DNA of 64,000 nt from the NCBI GenBank assembly GCA_030615605.1, contig JAUWYY010000003.1, positions 62,001-126,000 on the forward strand. Direction: 5' to 3'. The position numbers were made by a program, and so were the translations under genes. The notes below the pieces were generated by a model. The model saw nothing but the letters and a program-made list of their open reading frames with translations, made no database searches and was not told the origin of the DNA. Positions 34,659 to 43,400 of the stretch are shown here, piece by piece (the stretch's first letter is position 1; every line of letters starts with the position of its first letter). Source of the stretch: a bacterium. Its GTDB lineage: Bacteria > Armatimonadota > Zipacnadia > Zipacnadales > Zipacnadaceae.

Positions 34659-35741
34659 CTATCTACCGGTAGTAGTCTCTATGCGGCACATATCGCCGAC
34701 GATTACCCGCGTTGGCTGCGAGCAGCAGCCTTCGCCCTGCAGGAACACCTGCCGGCCGATCCCCGAGTCCACCAGCCCTCCAGGGAAATTCTCGATACAA
34801 GTGCCGTCTTCTATGATACAATTTCGCAACTTTGCAGCGATAACCCGGCAGTTATCACCAATTGACACGCTCGGCCCGATGTCACTGTTAGCCAGGACTG
34901 AATCCTTCCCCACCAGGCAGGGCCCCGACAACGCACAACTGGTGATCTGTGTGCCCACGCCTATACCTATCGCGCCATCGGTGCTGCTGGCCTCATTTAT
35001 TACACCATGGACGGCCAGATCAAGTTGATCCAGGTAGAAACGGTTGATACGCAGCAGATCCGGGGGCGCGGCGGCATCTTCCCAGAATCCGGTCAATTCG
35101 TGGGCCATCACCTTGCCGCCGTCGTCCAGCAATTGCTGGATAGCATCGGTGATCTCATACTCTCCGCGAGCCGAGGGGGCGATGCGATCAATCGCCTCCA
35201 GGATCGACGGCTGAAAAACGTAAACGCCAACAATCGCCAGGTTGCTGGGAGGATCGGGCGGCTTCTCCACCAGCCCGGCTACCTGGCCGTCGCGCATCTC
35301 CACCACACCGTACTGGCGGGGATCGTCCACCTGCTTGACCAGGATAGTAGCTTCGGCCTCGGTGCGTTCGAACTCACCAACAAACTCACTCAGCGGCTGC
35401 TCCAGGGCATTATCGCCCAGGTACATCAGAAAGGCATCATCATCCAAGAAGTCGCGAGCGCACTTGACGGCATGGGCCAGGCCTAGCGGTTCGGGCTGAA
35501 CCAGATAGGTGGCGCTCATTCCCCAGGCAGCGCCATCTCCCACGAACTCGCGGATAGCCTCTTCTTGAGGCGGTGTGATCACACCAACCTGCTCGATGCC
35601 GGCTTCGCTGAGTGCCTCCAGTATCCATCCCAGCAGCGGCTGACCGGCAACACTCATCAGGTGCTTGGGTACCGAGAAGCTTAGGGGGCGCAGGCGCGTG
35701 CCCTCACCAGCACACAGAACTATGGCTTTGCGGACCGCCAC
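34659..35741 (-). CDS. Sugar-1-phosphate nucleotidyltransferase with beta-helix C-terminus
   Basis: The enzyme should make an NDP-sugar from NTP and a sugar phosphate. The N-terminal nucleotide loop is AIVLCAGEGTRLRPLSFSVPK, followed by YLGDNAL and YGVVEMRDGQVAGLVEKP, as in long RmlA-type thymidylyltransferases (RmlA-L) and GlmU-like proteins. The C-terminal 130 residues look like a left-handed beta helix (TDGAIGIGVGTQITSCALSG). The start is GTG with GAGGTG about 8 bases upstream. Glucose-1-phosphate thymidylyltransferase is the best guess; the actual sugar and base are uncertain. It could supply the adjacent GT-C-type gene or O-antigen synthesis. Confidence 0.82.
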   Translation of the reverse strand: MAVRKAIVLCAGEGTRLRPLSFSVPKHLMSVAGQPLLGWILEALSEAGIEQVGVITPPQEEAIREFVGDGAAWGMSATYLVQPEPLGLAHAVKCARDFLDDDAFLMYLGDNALEQPLSEFVGEFERTEAEATILVKQVDDPRQYGVVEMRDGQVAGLVEKPPDPPSNLAIVGVYVFQPSILEAIDRIAPSARGEYEITDAIQQLLDDGGKVMAHELTGFWEDAAAPPDLLRINRFYLDQLDLAVHGVINEASSTDGAIGIGVGTQITSCALSGPCLVGKDSVLANSDIGPSVSIGDNCRVIAAKLRNCIIEDGTCIENFPGGLVDSGIGRQVFLQGEGCCSQPTRVIVGDMCRIETTTGR

Positions 35742-35777
35742 TGCATATCACCTCACCGATTCGGTCTATTGGCTTCG

Positions 35778-36761
35778 TCATAGCTTCATTGCCGCGCGGA
35801 CATCTTCCATCGTCGCCGCGGCCACCTGCCGGGCCTGCTCAGCTCCACTAGCCAGCACATCCCGTACCAAATCCCGGTCAGCTTCCAGCTCGCGGCGCCG
35901 CTCCATCATCGGAGCCAGTGTCGCCAGCAGCTTCTTGGTGACCTCCGCCTTGCAATTCACACAGCCTAGCTCACCAGCCTCGCACGCCTCTCTTATCGAC
36001 GCGATGCGCTCCTTATTATACATACCCTGAAAGACGAACACCGGACACTCGTCGGGATGGCCGGCATCGCCTTGATATATCTTCGTCGGATCAGTGAACA
36101 TCTTGCGAATCTTCTGCTCGATCTCGTCAGGCTCGTCAGCCAGATCTATGGTGTTGCCGTACGACTTGCTCATCTTTCGCCCATCAGTGCCTGGCACCAG
36201 GGCAAACTCGCTGAACATCGCCTGCGGCTCGGGAAAAACCTTGCCGTAGAAGTTGTTAAAGCGCCGCACGATCTCGCGAGTAAGCTCCAGGTGGGGCAGT
36301 TGGTCCTTGCCGATGGGCACGGTATCGGCCTTATAGATTATGATATCGGCCGCCTGCAGGACCGGATAGCCCAAAAAGCCGTAGCCAGCGGTCTTCTCTT
36401 CGCCGATCTGATCTCTTTGTTCCTTGTATGTGGGACAGCGTTCCAGCCACGAGACCGGCGTGACCATCGAGAGTAACAGGTGTAATTCGGCGTGCTCTTT
36501 GACGTCAGACTGGACAAATAGCACGCTGCGCTCCGGGTCGAGGCCAGCGGCCAGCCAATCAATGGCCACCTGCTCGATATTCTCGCGCAGCATCTCGGTA
36601 TCTTCAAAGTCAGTGGTCAGCGCATGCCAGTCGGCGATCTCAAAGAAACACTCATAATCGTCCTGCAGACTGGCCCAGTTGCGCAGAGTCCCCTCCAGGT
36701 GCCCCAGATGCAACTGCCCGGTGGGGCGATGACCACTGAGGATACGTCCTTTCTTAGCCAC
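35778..36761 (-). CDS. trpS: Tryptophanyl-tRNA synthetase
   Basis: TrpS charges tRNA-Trp. The class I landmarks are GHRPTGQLHLGHLEG (HIGH region, about 10) and GRKMSKSYGNTI (KMSKS, about 192), with the tryptophan pocket segment YPVLQAADIIIYKAD near 127. The track adds 93 upstream codons. GGAGG lies 7 bases before GTG 36761, and the resulting 327-residue protein has normal TrpS length, so this start is chosen. CVNCKAE near the C-terminus resembles part of the iron-sulphur or zinc Cys pattern found in some TrpS. It lies 32 bases after the M50 protease gene. Confidence 0.96.
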   Translation of the reverse strand: MAKKGRILSGHRPTGQLHLGHLEGTLRNWASLQDDYECFFEIADWHALTTDFEDTEMLRENIEQVAIDWLAAGLDPERSVLFVQSDVKEHAELHLLLSMVTPVSWLERCPTYKEQRDQIGEEKTAGYGFLGYPVLQAADIIIYKADTVPIGKDQLPHLELTREIVRRFNNFYGKVFPEPQAMFSEFALVPGTDGRKMSKSYGNTIDLADEPDEIEQKIRKMFTDPTKIYQGDAGHPDECPVFVFQGMYNKERIASIREACEAGELGCVNCKAEVTKKLLATLAPMMERRRELEADRDLVRDVLASGAEQARQVAAATMEDVRAAMKL

Positions 36762-36793
36762 AATGAACCCTCCGTATATGATCGTACAATCTG

Positions 36794-37423
36794 CTAAAAT
36801 GGCGAGGGTAGGCCTGTAAGTAGATAATATAGTAATCCAGAAGGAATTACAACCACACTCCACAACACACCAGTGAAGACGAGCACAAGCAGAAGAACGA
36901 TCCCGTATCGGCTCATGAAAATCGCGTAGTCGCGGGCCTTCTCGTAAGGTAGTATGGCCTGCAGTATATGTGAACCGTCCAACGGGAACACGGGAATGAG
37001 GTTGAAGAAAGCCAAGAACAGGTTGATCAGCACAATCCATTGCAGTACCTGTCCATATTCCTCGGCAAACCCGAAGCGCAGCGGCATGGCGAACAGCGCC
37101 GCTGTAACGATATTCGTCCCCGGACCGGCCAGTGCGACCAGGGCATCATCGCGCCGGGGGTGGCCGAAGTTGGTCGGGTTTATCAGCACCGGCTTCCCCC
37201 ACCCCATCCCCAGCAGCAGGATCATAGTCGTGCCGATCGGATCGTAATGATCTATTGGATTGAGTGAGACCCGTCCCATCGCCCGGGGGGTGCCGTCACC
37301 AGCCATATCTGCCACCTTGGCATGGGCAAACTCATGCACCGTCAATGCAATTGTCACTGCCACCAGCCAGGACAGAATAAAGGCCGGGTCAAAGTTTCCA
37401 CTGAGCAACTGCTGAAGTAGCAT
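36794..37423 (-). CDS. Site-2 protease-like M50 family membrane protease
   Basis: The 209-residue polytopic protein has the zinc motif TVHEFAHAKVAD (HExxH, about 30) and NLIPVFPLDGSHIL (about 140), which supplies the third ligand. The compact form lacks PDZ domains and so belongs to the short M50B group related to SpoIVFB and similar small site-2 proteases of unassigned substrate. It is located between cca and trpS, spaced by 15 and 32 bases. Its target protein cannot be told from context. Confidence 0.93.
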   Translation of the reverse strand: MLLQQLLSGNFDPAFILSWLVAVTIALTVHEFAHAKVADMAGDGTPRAMGRVSLNPIDHYDPIGTTMILLLGMGWGKPVLINPTNFGHPRRDDALVALAGPGTNIVTAALFAMPLRFGFAEEYGQVLQWIVLINLFLAFFNLIPVFPLDGSHILQAILPYEKARDYAIFMSRYGIVLLLVLVFTGVLWSVVVIPSGLLYYLLTGLPSPF

Positions 37424-37438
37424 TATCGTCCTCAGTTC

Positions 37439-38731
37439 CTACTGCTGCTGCATGGACTCCAAGTATTCCAGCGCCGCCCGCAACTGCTCTTCGGGAGAGG
37501 CACCGGGATTATTAAGCTTCACTCGCAGCGCCTCCTGCAAGGCTTGCGAAAAAGCGGGTCCGGGCTGGGCGCCCGCCGCCAGCAGATCGTCGCCGGTAAT
37601 ATCTGACTCAACATGACGTAGCTCTCGCCAGTATTGTTGGATGCGCTTGCCCGCCATGGATGGCTCGCTGATGCTCAAGACGGCGGCAGTGACAATGTGA
37701 TAATGTTCTAGTGCAAAATACAATTCGGCAGGGCTGACCGAAGCGGCCATCAACTGCGGTGGGGGGCTGGCCAGCGCTGCCAGTGCCTGTGTAAGACTGG
37801 CTCCCTCCTTACCAGGCAACTGCAAGTAATCAATGAGCGTAGCGGCGGCGATGCCGGCATCATGGGCCACTAAGGCCAGACGGGCCAGAGCAGCAGCCCT
37901 TCCCGTCCCGGGCGCACCCAAAGCTTCCAGCACTGTCGGCAGCCTCTGCAACTTTCCGTGCAACTCGTGGCTAACCGGCCCGCTCAGGTGCATGCTGCTA
38001 AGCAGACCCAACTCGCCCATCCTCACCAGCACATCCGCGCCTGGTTCTTCTCCAACCAGCGGCAGCAGGACCTCAGCACGCCGCTGGGCGCTGACCAAGT
38101 CCAGCGCTGATGCATCAATTGCCGCCCCCAGTAGCTGGTGCGTGTGCTCTTCCAGCGAGAAACCAAGGCGCACCTCAAAGCCGACCGCGCGGATCAGCCG
38201 CGTCGGATCATCAACAAAGCTCTCATCATGCAACACCCTGATCAGGCCGGCGTGGAGATCGCGCTGACCTCCACGGGGGTCACACAGCTCCCCCCATCTG
38301 TCTGGATTCAGCGCTACGGCCAGCGCATTGATAGTAAAATCGCGCCTGGTTAGGTCCTCTTCGATGGATGCTGGCTGCACGGTGGGCAGTGCCCCGGGAT
38401 GCTGATAAGTTTCGCGCCGCGCCGTAGCAACATCCATATGACGCCCTGCAGGCAGCGTCACAGTTGCCGTCAAAAAGGGCTCGTGAACGATAACGCTGGC
38501 CTCCAACATCTCAGCCCAGGCCCGGGCGAAGCCCAACCCGTCGCCAACTGCTACCAGGTCCAGGTCAAGCTGCGCTCGCTGCAGCAGCAGATCTCGTACC
38601 GGCCCGCCCACCAGATACAGCTCGACACTCATATCCTGGGCAAGCTTGCCTGCTTCTCGCCGCAGAGCGAGCCCGTCAGCATCCAGACCGCGTTCCATCT
38701 GTTCCGACAGATTCTCTGCCATCTGATCCAT
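37439..38731 (-). CDS. cca: CCA tRNA nucleotidyltransferase / poly(A) polymerase family
   Basis: Class II CCA-adding family, which repairs or adds the tRNA 3' CCA end. The nucleotidyltransferase head has VGGPVRDLLLQRAQLDLDLV (about 41-60) with the metal-binding DxD, then EEDLTRRDFTINALAVAL (about 140) and DDPTRLIRAVGFEVRLGF (about 188). The C-terminal helical part is long (430 residues total), so a CCA-adding enzyme, an A-adding enzyme or poly(A) polymerase are all possible from sequence. No HD domain motif is obvious. It lies between lysA and the M50 protease gene. Confidence 0.88.
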   Translation of the reverse strand: MDQMAENLSEQMERGLDADGLALRREAGKLAQDMSVELYLVGGPVRDLLLQRAQLDLDLVAVGDGLGFARAWAEMLEASVIVHEPFLTATVTLPAGRHMDVATARRETYQHPGALPTVQPASIEEDLTRRDFTINALAVALNPDRWGELCDPRGGQRDLHAGLIRVLHDESFVDDPTRLIRAVGFEVRLGFSLEEHTHQLLGAAIDASALDLVSAQRRAEVLLPLVGEEPGADVLVRMGELGLLSSMHLSGPVSHELHGKLQRLPTVLEALGAPGTGRAAALARLALVAHDAGIAAATLIDYLQLPGKEGASLTQALAALASPPPQLMAASVSPAELYFALEHYHIVTAAVLSISEPSMAGKRIQQYWRELRHVESDITGDDLLAAGAQPGPAFSQALQEALRVKLNNPGASPEEQLRAALEYLESMQQQ

Positions 38732-38763
38732 ATGAGCACGCTACTGCGGCCGCAGCAGTCACC

Positions 38764-40089
38764 TCACCGCAGCCGCTCGGGTATAACATCCTGGCGCACC
38801 AGATCATCCAGGCTCTCGCGGCGCACAATGACATCTGCCTGACCGTCCCGCACCAAGACCATCGCCGGCCGTAGGAAGCGATTGTAGTTTGAGGCCATCG
38901 AGTAGTTGTACGCACCGGTCGAGAATACGGCAATGATGTCCCCTTCCTGGACCGGGGCCAGGGCTACTTCCTCAATGAGTGTATCGGTTTCGCAGTGCCG
39001 ACCGACCAGTCGTACCGGCATAGTCCGAGGCTGGTTGGTCCGGTTGGCCACCACAGCAGTGTATTGGGCGTCGTACAGAGCCGGTCGGGGATTATCCGAC
39101 AGACCGCCGTCTACCGCCACATAAGTGCGCACGCCGGGAATTTCCTTGACCGGCCCGACCGTATAGAGAGTAAGGCCGGCAGTACCCACTATCGAGCGGC
39201 CCGGCTCCAAAACAATCTCGGGGACCGGATAGTTATGCTTGTCCGTTGCCTGCTGGACGGCCTCAGCAATGGTGTCAGCCAGCTCCGGGATGCCGGGTGG
39301 AGCATCTTCCGAGGTATAGGCTATACCCAGGCCTCCTCCCAGGTTTAGTTCATCAAGCGTTACCCCAAACTCATCGCGCATCTGCGCCATGAACTCAATC
39401 ATAACCTCAGCAGCGCGCGCAAAGCTATCCAGCTCGAACATCTGCGAGCCAATATGGCAGTGCAGCCCTCGCAGAGCTACTCCCTGCAGCTCTGTGGCCA
39501 TCCGCACCCCCTCAGCGGCCGCTCCTGTGTCTATATGTAAGCCAAATTTGGTGTCAATCTGCCCAGTTTGGACATAGCTATGCGTCTGGGGCTTGATGCC
39601 GGGGACTACCCGCAGGCAGATATCGGCCTGCGTTCCGGCGTTGTGGGCCATCTCAGCGAGCCGGTGCAACTCTGACAGGCTATCAACAACCACCCGCGCC
39701 ACCCCCGCATCCAGGGCCATTTGTAGCTCCTCGTCCAGCTTGAAATTGCCGTGCAGAAGTATACGGTCAGAGGGAAAGCCAGCCTGGATAGCCGTGTACA
39801 ATTCACCAGCACTGGATACCTCCAGAGAAAGGCTCTCCTGGTCGATGATTCGGCAGATACCGGTGGTAGTCAGTGCTTTACTGGCGAAACAGATGCTCGC
39901 TTCCGTCAGCCGCTCGGCAAAGCTTTCCCGATATTCTCGGCACCGCTGACGTAGATGCATCTCGTCCATAACATAGAGCGGCGTACCAAACTCATCGGCT
40001 AGCTCCACTGTATCGCATCCGCCCACCTTCAGGTGGCCATCATCACCGACTCGTTGTGTGCCAGACAGCATCAATTCTCCATCGGGCAT
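38764..40089 (-). CDS. lysA: Diaminopimelate decarboxylase
   Basis: LysA decarboxylates meso-diaminopimelate to lysine with PLP. The barrel carries ICFASKALTTTGI with the PLP lysine, LRGLHCHIGSQMFELD, LNLGGGLGIAYTSED and VLEPGRSIVGTAG; the C-terminal active-site cysteine lies in VGRHCETDTLIEE. It has 441 residues, with a few extra N-terminal residues. ATG 40071, preceded by GGAGA, is a possible alternative start. It is the first gene of the long minus-strand operon, downstream of a terminator. Confidence 0.95.
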   Translation of the reverse strand: MPDGELMLSGTQRVGDDGHLKVGGCDTVELADEFGTPLYVMDEMHLRQRCREYRESFAERLTEASICFASKALTTTGICRIIDQESLSLEVSSAGELYTAIQAGFPSDRILLHGNFKLDEELQMALDAGVARVVVDSLSELHRLAEMAHNAGTQADICLRVVPGIKPQTHSYVQTGQIDTKFGLHIDTGAAAEGVRMATELQGVALRGLHCHIGSQMFELDSFARAAEVMIEFMAQMRDEFGVTLDELNLGGGLGIAYTSEDAPPGIPELADTIAEAVQQATDKHNYPVPEIVLEPGRSIVGTAGLTLYTVGPVKEIPGVRTYVAVDGGLSDNPRPALYDAQYTAVVANRTNQPRTMPVRLVGRHCETDTLIEEVALAPVQEGDIIAVFSTGAYNYSMASNYNRFLRPAMVLVRDGQADVIVRRESLDDLVRQDVIPERLR

Positions 40090-40134
40090 CTACTTGTACG
40101 TCCTTTCGCGGGGCGCACCCCGACGCCATAACTG

Positions 40135-40167
40135 AAGACAGCCCCAGAACAGTACCGGGGCTGTCTT
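40135..40167 (-). terminator. Strong terminator hairpin between stalk-domain gene and lysA
   Basis: AAGACAGCCCC (40135-40145) pairs perfectly with GGGGCTGTCTT (40157-40167) across an 11-base loop, an 11-bp stem. Both neighbouring genes are on the minus strand, so it ends transcription of the Ig/stalk-domain gene before lysA. The T-rich tail on that strand is modest (TCTTCAGTT). Confidence 0.7.
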
Positions 40168-40202
40168 TAGTGCGCGTTGAGACGGTCACGCCCAAAAGAC
40201 AC

Positions 40203-41909
40203 TCAGAACTCAGTGCTGCTGATGACCAGTTGTCCGGTGGCTGGATTGTAGCGAATGGCTACATCCAGGGCATCGGCCAAAAACTGGAGCGGAACCATAG
40301 TGCGACCACACTTGATATATGGGGCCAGAATCAGTTGCTGCTCCTGATTGTTGACCTTAACAACCGGGTTGCCGATCTGCAGGCTAATATCCAGCTCGTC
40401 GTTAACCGCACGGACCTTCTTCTGTTCGGCAAACCAGTACAGGACCCCATCAGCCTGCTCAAATACCTCGCGAAGCGGCCCCATCGAAATTTCAGCTCTT
40501 ACTTCAGGAGCGGCCCGCAGGTCGAGTATCTCCCCGTCAAATACCACTTTGATATCGCGCAACTCGCCAATCTCCCTGGGCAGCGAGACGCCGGTAGCCG
40601 GCTTACTAACCCGCCCGGCATGAGGCAAGCCGCTTTCTTCCGGACCGGGCAGCATGGCCACCTGGTATTCAACGGTTTCTTGTGGACGCGGCCGCGAGAC
40701 CGATGTCATCGCCGTAGTCGGTGGTGCTGAAGGGGTAACAGTAGATGTTGCCGGTGCGGTACTGCGAGAGCCTGCCACCATTGCATAACGCGCAGGAACT
40801 GGCTCGACCCCCGTACTTGGTCGTGCAGCTTCACCGGTAGCTTTCGCCGTAGTAGCCGCCGATAAGCGGACCAGCCTCGCACCAGTTGGAGCCGCCGAAG
40901 CCGGCTCGGAGACGGTTGGGGTGACCGCCAGCCTGTTTGTGACAGTTGTCTGAGCGGGTTGGCTTATGCGATGGCCAGCAATTGGTTGTTCACTATCCGG
41001 CACAGCCGCCACATGCGCTCGTTCAGCCTCAGTGAGCTCAGACGCAGCCGGCCGGGCCACAGTTGGCGTGCTCCCAAAGGTCTGCGCCACAACACCCGCA
41101 TCCGCGGCAGGCTGCTGCTCCGTTGCACCATCAGCTATCGGCCCAATCGTCACCACGGGGCCCTGGTCAGGCTCTGCTGTCGCAGCAGCCGTCGCTGTCG
41201 CCACCGCAGCAGTGGTCCGCGAGCGATTCTTAACGAGCACAGTAACTTCCGCGGAATCACCGCGATTCTCGGCCTTGTCCCAGGCGCTGGCCTTTATCAG
41301 GTGGGGGCCGTCGGTGGCCCTGGTGGTATCCCACTGTGCCACGTAGGGCGGCGCGTTCATGATCATAGTGTGAAGCTTGCCATCTACATAGAAGAAAACA
41401 GCATTGACCCCGACGTTGTCAGTGGCGTTGGCCTTCAGTTCAATCTCGCCCTCGACCTCAGCGCCCTGGGCCGGGTAGTAGACATTGACCACCGGCGGGA
41501 TCTGGTCGGGCTGCTCACTGCTGATGCTTCGCACCTGGACAATGATCTCGGCTGCCCCTTCGACCCCCACTGTGTCAACAGCCTTAGCAGTAACAGTGTG
41601 GGTCGTACCGCTGGCAAACGAGAAATCCCACGAGAATGACTGCGTACCCTCCAGCTTGGGCACTGGCAAGCGCCAGTGATGGGCTAGCTGATGGTCTACA
41701 TACAGTTGAACCGCCTGAATAGGATTGTTGTTGTCGGCGCGGTAGGCAACCTCAACCCAAGTCTGACCAACAACAAGTTGCCCACTTTGCGGCTTGGTGA
41801 TACGCACTACAGGTGCACCTATACCCGGCGGCGAGACCGATAGCAGCAGGAAGCTAACCAGACCGAGGTGGCCCAGTAGCGACCAGCACAAGGAGCGTAG
41901 CCTAGACAT
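40203..41909 (-). CDS. Exported Ig-like protein with copper-amine-oxidase-type stalk domain
   Basis: The 568-residue protein begins with a signal peptide (SLCWSLLGHLGLVSFLLLSVS). Two Ig-like (Big_9-type) domains follow: residues about 32-130 (VRITKPQSGQLVVG) and about 135-230 (VVNVYYPAQGAEVEG). Next is a Thr/Ala/Pro-rich linker of about 170 residues, and then a C-terminal stalk domain of the copper amine oxidase N family (about 450-568), with KKVRAVNDELDISLQIGNP and RTMVPLQFLADALDVAI. No amine oxidase catalytic domain is present. The start is ATG 41909, preceded by GGGAGGAAG. It should sit in the periplasm or on the surface; a wall- or protein-binding role is likely. Confidence 0.85.
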   Translation of the reverse strand: MSRLRSLCWSLLGHLGLVSFLLLSVSPPGIGAPVVRITKPQSGQLVVGQTWVEVAYRADNNNPIQAVQLYVDHQLAHHWRLPVPKLEGTQSFSWDFSFASGTTHTVTAKAVDTVGVEGAAEIIVQVRSISSEQPDQIPPVVNVYYPAQGAEVEGEIELKANATDNVGVNAVFFYVDGKLHTMIMNAPPYVAQWDTTRATDGPHLIKASAWDKAENRGDSAEVTVLVKNRSRTTAAVATATAAATAEPDQGPVVTIGPIADGATEQQPAADAGVVAQTFGSTPTVARPAASELTEAERAHVAAVPDSEQPIAGHRISQPAQTTVTNRLAVTPTVSEPASAAPTGARLVRLSAATTAKATGEAARPSTGVEPVPARYAMVAGSRSTAPATSTVTPSAPPTTAMTSVSRPRPQETVEYQVAMLPGPEESGLPHAGRVSKPATGVSLPREIGELRDIKVVFDGEILDLRAAPEVRAEISMGPLREVFEQADGVLYWFAEQKKVRAVNDELDISLQIGNPVVKVNNQEQQLILAPYIKCGRTMVPLQFLADALDVAIRYNPATGQLVISSTEF

Positions 41910-42012
41910 TGCAACTTCCTCCCTCACACGAACTGCGACGCATACTGCGATTACGCACCAAGCGCGTCTGTTTCAACAGCCAGCACAAATAGCCGACTGC
42001 TCATCCGCATCC

Positions 42013-42041
42013 TTTATATTAGAGACTATCCACAGCGTCAA
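42013..42041 (-). promoter_or_regulatory. Promoter of the Ig/stalk-domain gene
   Basis: On the minus strand TTGACG (42036-42041), 17 bases, TATAAA (42013-42018); each box has one mismatch. Transcription should start near 42006, about 97 bases before the ATG. Confidence 0.75.
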
Positions 42042-42207
42042 TCAGTTAAACACCACACAATAGAGCCAAAACCCAGATATATTCTATCATATGCCTTCTG
42101 TCGAGTCAAGTGTAGGGCGTTTGTTCCCCTGCTGTCGGGGCCATATTCACTACTGACCGCGTGCCATAGAACATCCCTGAGCTGCCCATATCGCTTGATA
42201 ACAGCCC

Positions 42208-42236
42208 TTGCGCTGTGGCTGCACAGATGATATACT
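42208..42236 (+). promoter_or_regulatory. Promoter of the hydrogenase maturation protease gene
   Basis: TTGCGC (42208-42213), 17 bases, TATACT (42231-42236). The leader to the ATG is about 155 bases. The rest of the gap from 41910 to 42398 holds no gene I can support. Confidence 0.55.
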
Positions 42237-42398
42237 ATAGCAACGTTATAGTCGAAAGCAGTGGTTGGTGTTGTCATCTGTGCGTCAGCCTGATGGCCCG
42301 GGCTGACGCCAAATTCTGTATAGCGCTTGCCCAGGTGGGCACGCCAGGGCACAATAACTTTGCCGCACTCATACTATACCCGATAGGAACCCTCATAA

Positions 42399-42851
42399 AT
42401 GAATCTGCTTGCCGATCACATTGGCCGCCAGATGTTAGTTGTGGGCGTGGGCAATCCAATGCGAGGTGACGATGAGGCCGGGCTGGTCCTGGCCGAGAAA
42501 GTTGCCGAGAAGCTCGACCTGGAATATCTCCGCTGCGAAGAAATACCAGAAAACTATGTCGGAACAATGCTGGACAACCCGGCTGACACCATCCTACTGG
42601 TTGATGCCGTAGATATGAAGCGAGCTCCCGGCGAAATAGGTCTGCTTGCGCCCGACGAGCTGGCCGACGCCGGCATTTCCACCCATAACTGCTCAGTAGG
42701 GCTGCTGGCTAAGGTGCTGGCGGGAGTCAAGGACAAGCAGATGCTGATACTGGGTATCCAGCCCCAAAACCTGGGCTGGGGCCAGCCCCTGACGCCATTG
42801 ATCACCGAGGCCATCGACCGTTTTGTCGCTGACTTGCCCGACCGCCGCTAA
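42399..42851 (+). CDS. Hydrogenase maturation protease family (HycI/HybD-like)
   Basis: The family trims the C-terminus of the large subunit of NiFe hydrogenases after metal insertion. The 150-residue protein has VVGVGNPMRGDDEAGL (about 14-29), LLVDAVDMKRAPGE with the metal-binding Asp (about 67) and STHNCSVG with the His (about 95), the three expected ligands. The C-terminus contains LILGIQPQNLGWG, typical of HycI. No hydrogenase subunit or Hyp accessory gene is in the window, so the partner must be elsewhere. It has its own promoter. Confidence 0.88.
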   Translation: MNLLADHIGRQMLVVGVGNPMRGDDEAGLVLAEKVAEKLDLEYLRCEEIPENYVGTMLDNPADTILLVDAVDMKRAPGEIGLLAPDELADAGISTHNCSVGLLAKVLAGVKDKQMLILGIQPQNLGWGQPLTPLITEAIDRFVADLPDRR

Positions 42852-42864
42852 TCTAGTTCTGCTC

Positions 42865-42961
42865 AGCCTCCAACCAAGCACCGCCAGCCCCAACCCAATA
42901 ACGCTGAGAGAATCGCGGAGGCTCTACTGGCACCAAAGCGGACCTGCCGGGCGGGGCTGGC
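42865..42961 (+). ncRNA. Candidate pseudoknotted RNA element between hydrogenase protease and flp genes
   Basis: No gene is seen in 42852-43165. Two perfect inverted repeats interlock: AGCCTCC (42865-42871) pairs with GGAGGCT (42917-42923), and GCCAGCCCC (42883-42891) pairs with GGGGCTGGC (42953-42961). The order 1-2-1'-2' is that of an H-type pseudoknot. It could be a 3' element of the upstream transcript or a separate small RNA. No known family was recognised. Confidence 0.35.
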
Positions 42962-43086
42962 ATCTTACGAACGGGGCGTGGCCGTCATATGTGCGCGGTA
43001 GGAGCTTGAAGTAGGCGGCGAGACACTGCCCCACATCTGCTGATAGGGCACATCTGCAAAGAAAGATTCGCAAAACTGTAAACTCC

Positions 43087-43115
43087 TTGACAATTTCCTC
43101 TCTTTGTGCTATGCT
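43087..43115 (+). promoter_or_regulatory. Promoter of the Flp pilin gene
   Basis: TTGACA (43087-43092), 17 bases, TATGCT (43110-43115) with TGC at the extended -10 position. Transcription should begin near 43122, which excludes the track's TTG start at 43124. Confidence 0.75.
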
Positions 43116-43165
43116 AATAGTAGTTGGTTATCCAAGTAAACCCGTATTGCGAAGGTGAATGCATA

Positions 43166-43357
43166 GTGCAAAAGCGCCTACAGGAACTCTGGTATGACGA
43201 GAAAGGCGTCGTTACCGTCGAGTATGCCTTGTTGCTTAGCGTCCTTGTCGTGGGTATGGCCAGTGTTTGGCAGATGCTCAGAGCCGCCGTAGCGCATGCT
43301 GTTACCGATGCTACCAACACTATATCCAGCGGAGGCGTCACAGCCTCAGGGCAGTAG
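43166..43357 (+). CDS. Flp/Tad-type prepilin
   Basis: This 63-residue protein has a short charged leader (QKRLQELWYDEKG), then the prepilin cleavage and hydrophobic segment VVTVEYALLLSVLVV, with the conserved Glu at position 5 after cleavage, characteristic of Flp pilins. GTG 43166, with AAGGTG 8 bases upstream, fits the predicted transcript. It is bracketed by its own promoter and a strong terminator, so it forms a single-gene unit with the potential for high expression. No Tad secretion genes (TadA, TadB, TadC, RcpA, TadV) lie in the window. Confidence 0.88.
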   Translation: MQKRLQELWYDEKGVVTVEYALLLSVLVVGMASVWQMLRAAVAHAVTDATNTISSGGVTASGQ

Positions 43358-43400
43358 CGTACTACTTCTGCCGCCAGCCAGGCCAGCACGTTTTGCAGGG

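Noticed and set aside
40203-41909. Copper amine oxidase enzyme
   Set aside because: Only the N-terminal stalk-like domain is present; the catalytic domain with its topaquinone tyrosine is absent.
42883-42961. tRNA-sized element closed by a 9-bp stem
   Set aside because: There is no T-loop GGTTCGAATCC-like sequence, no anticodon arm and no D-arm, so it is not a tRNA.
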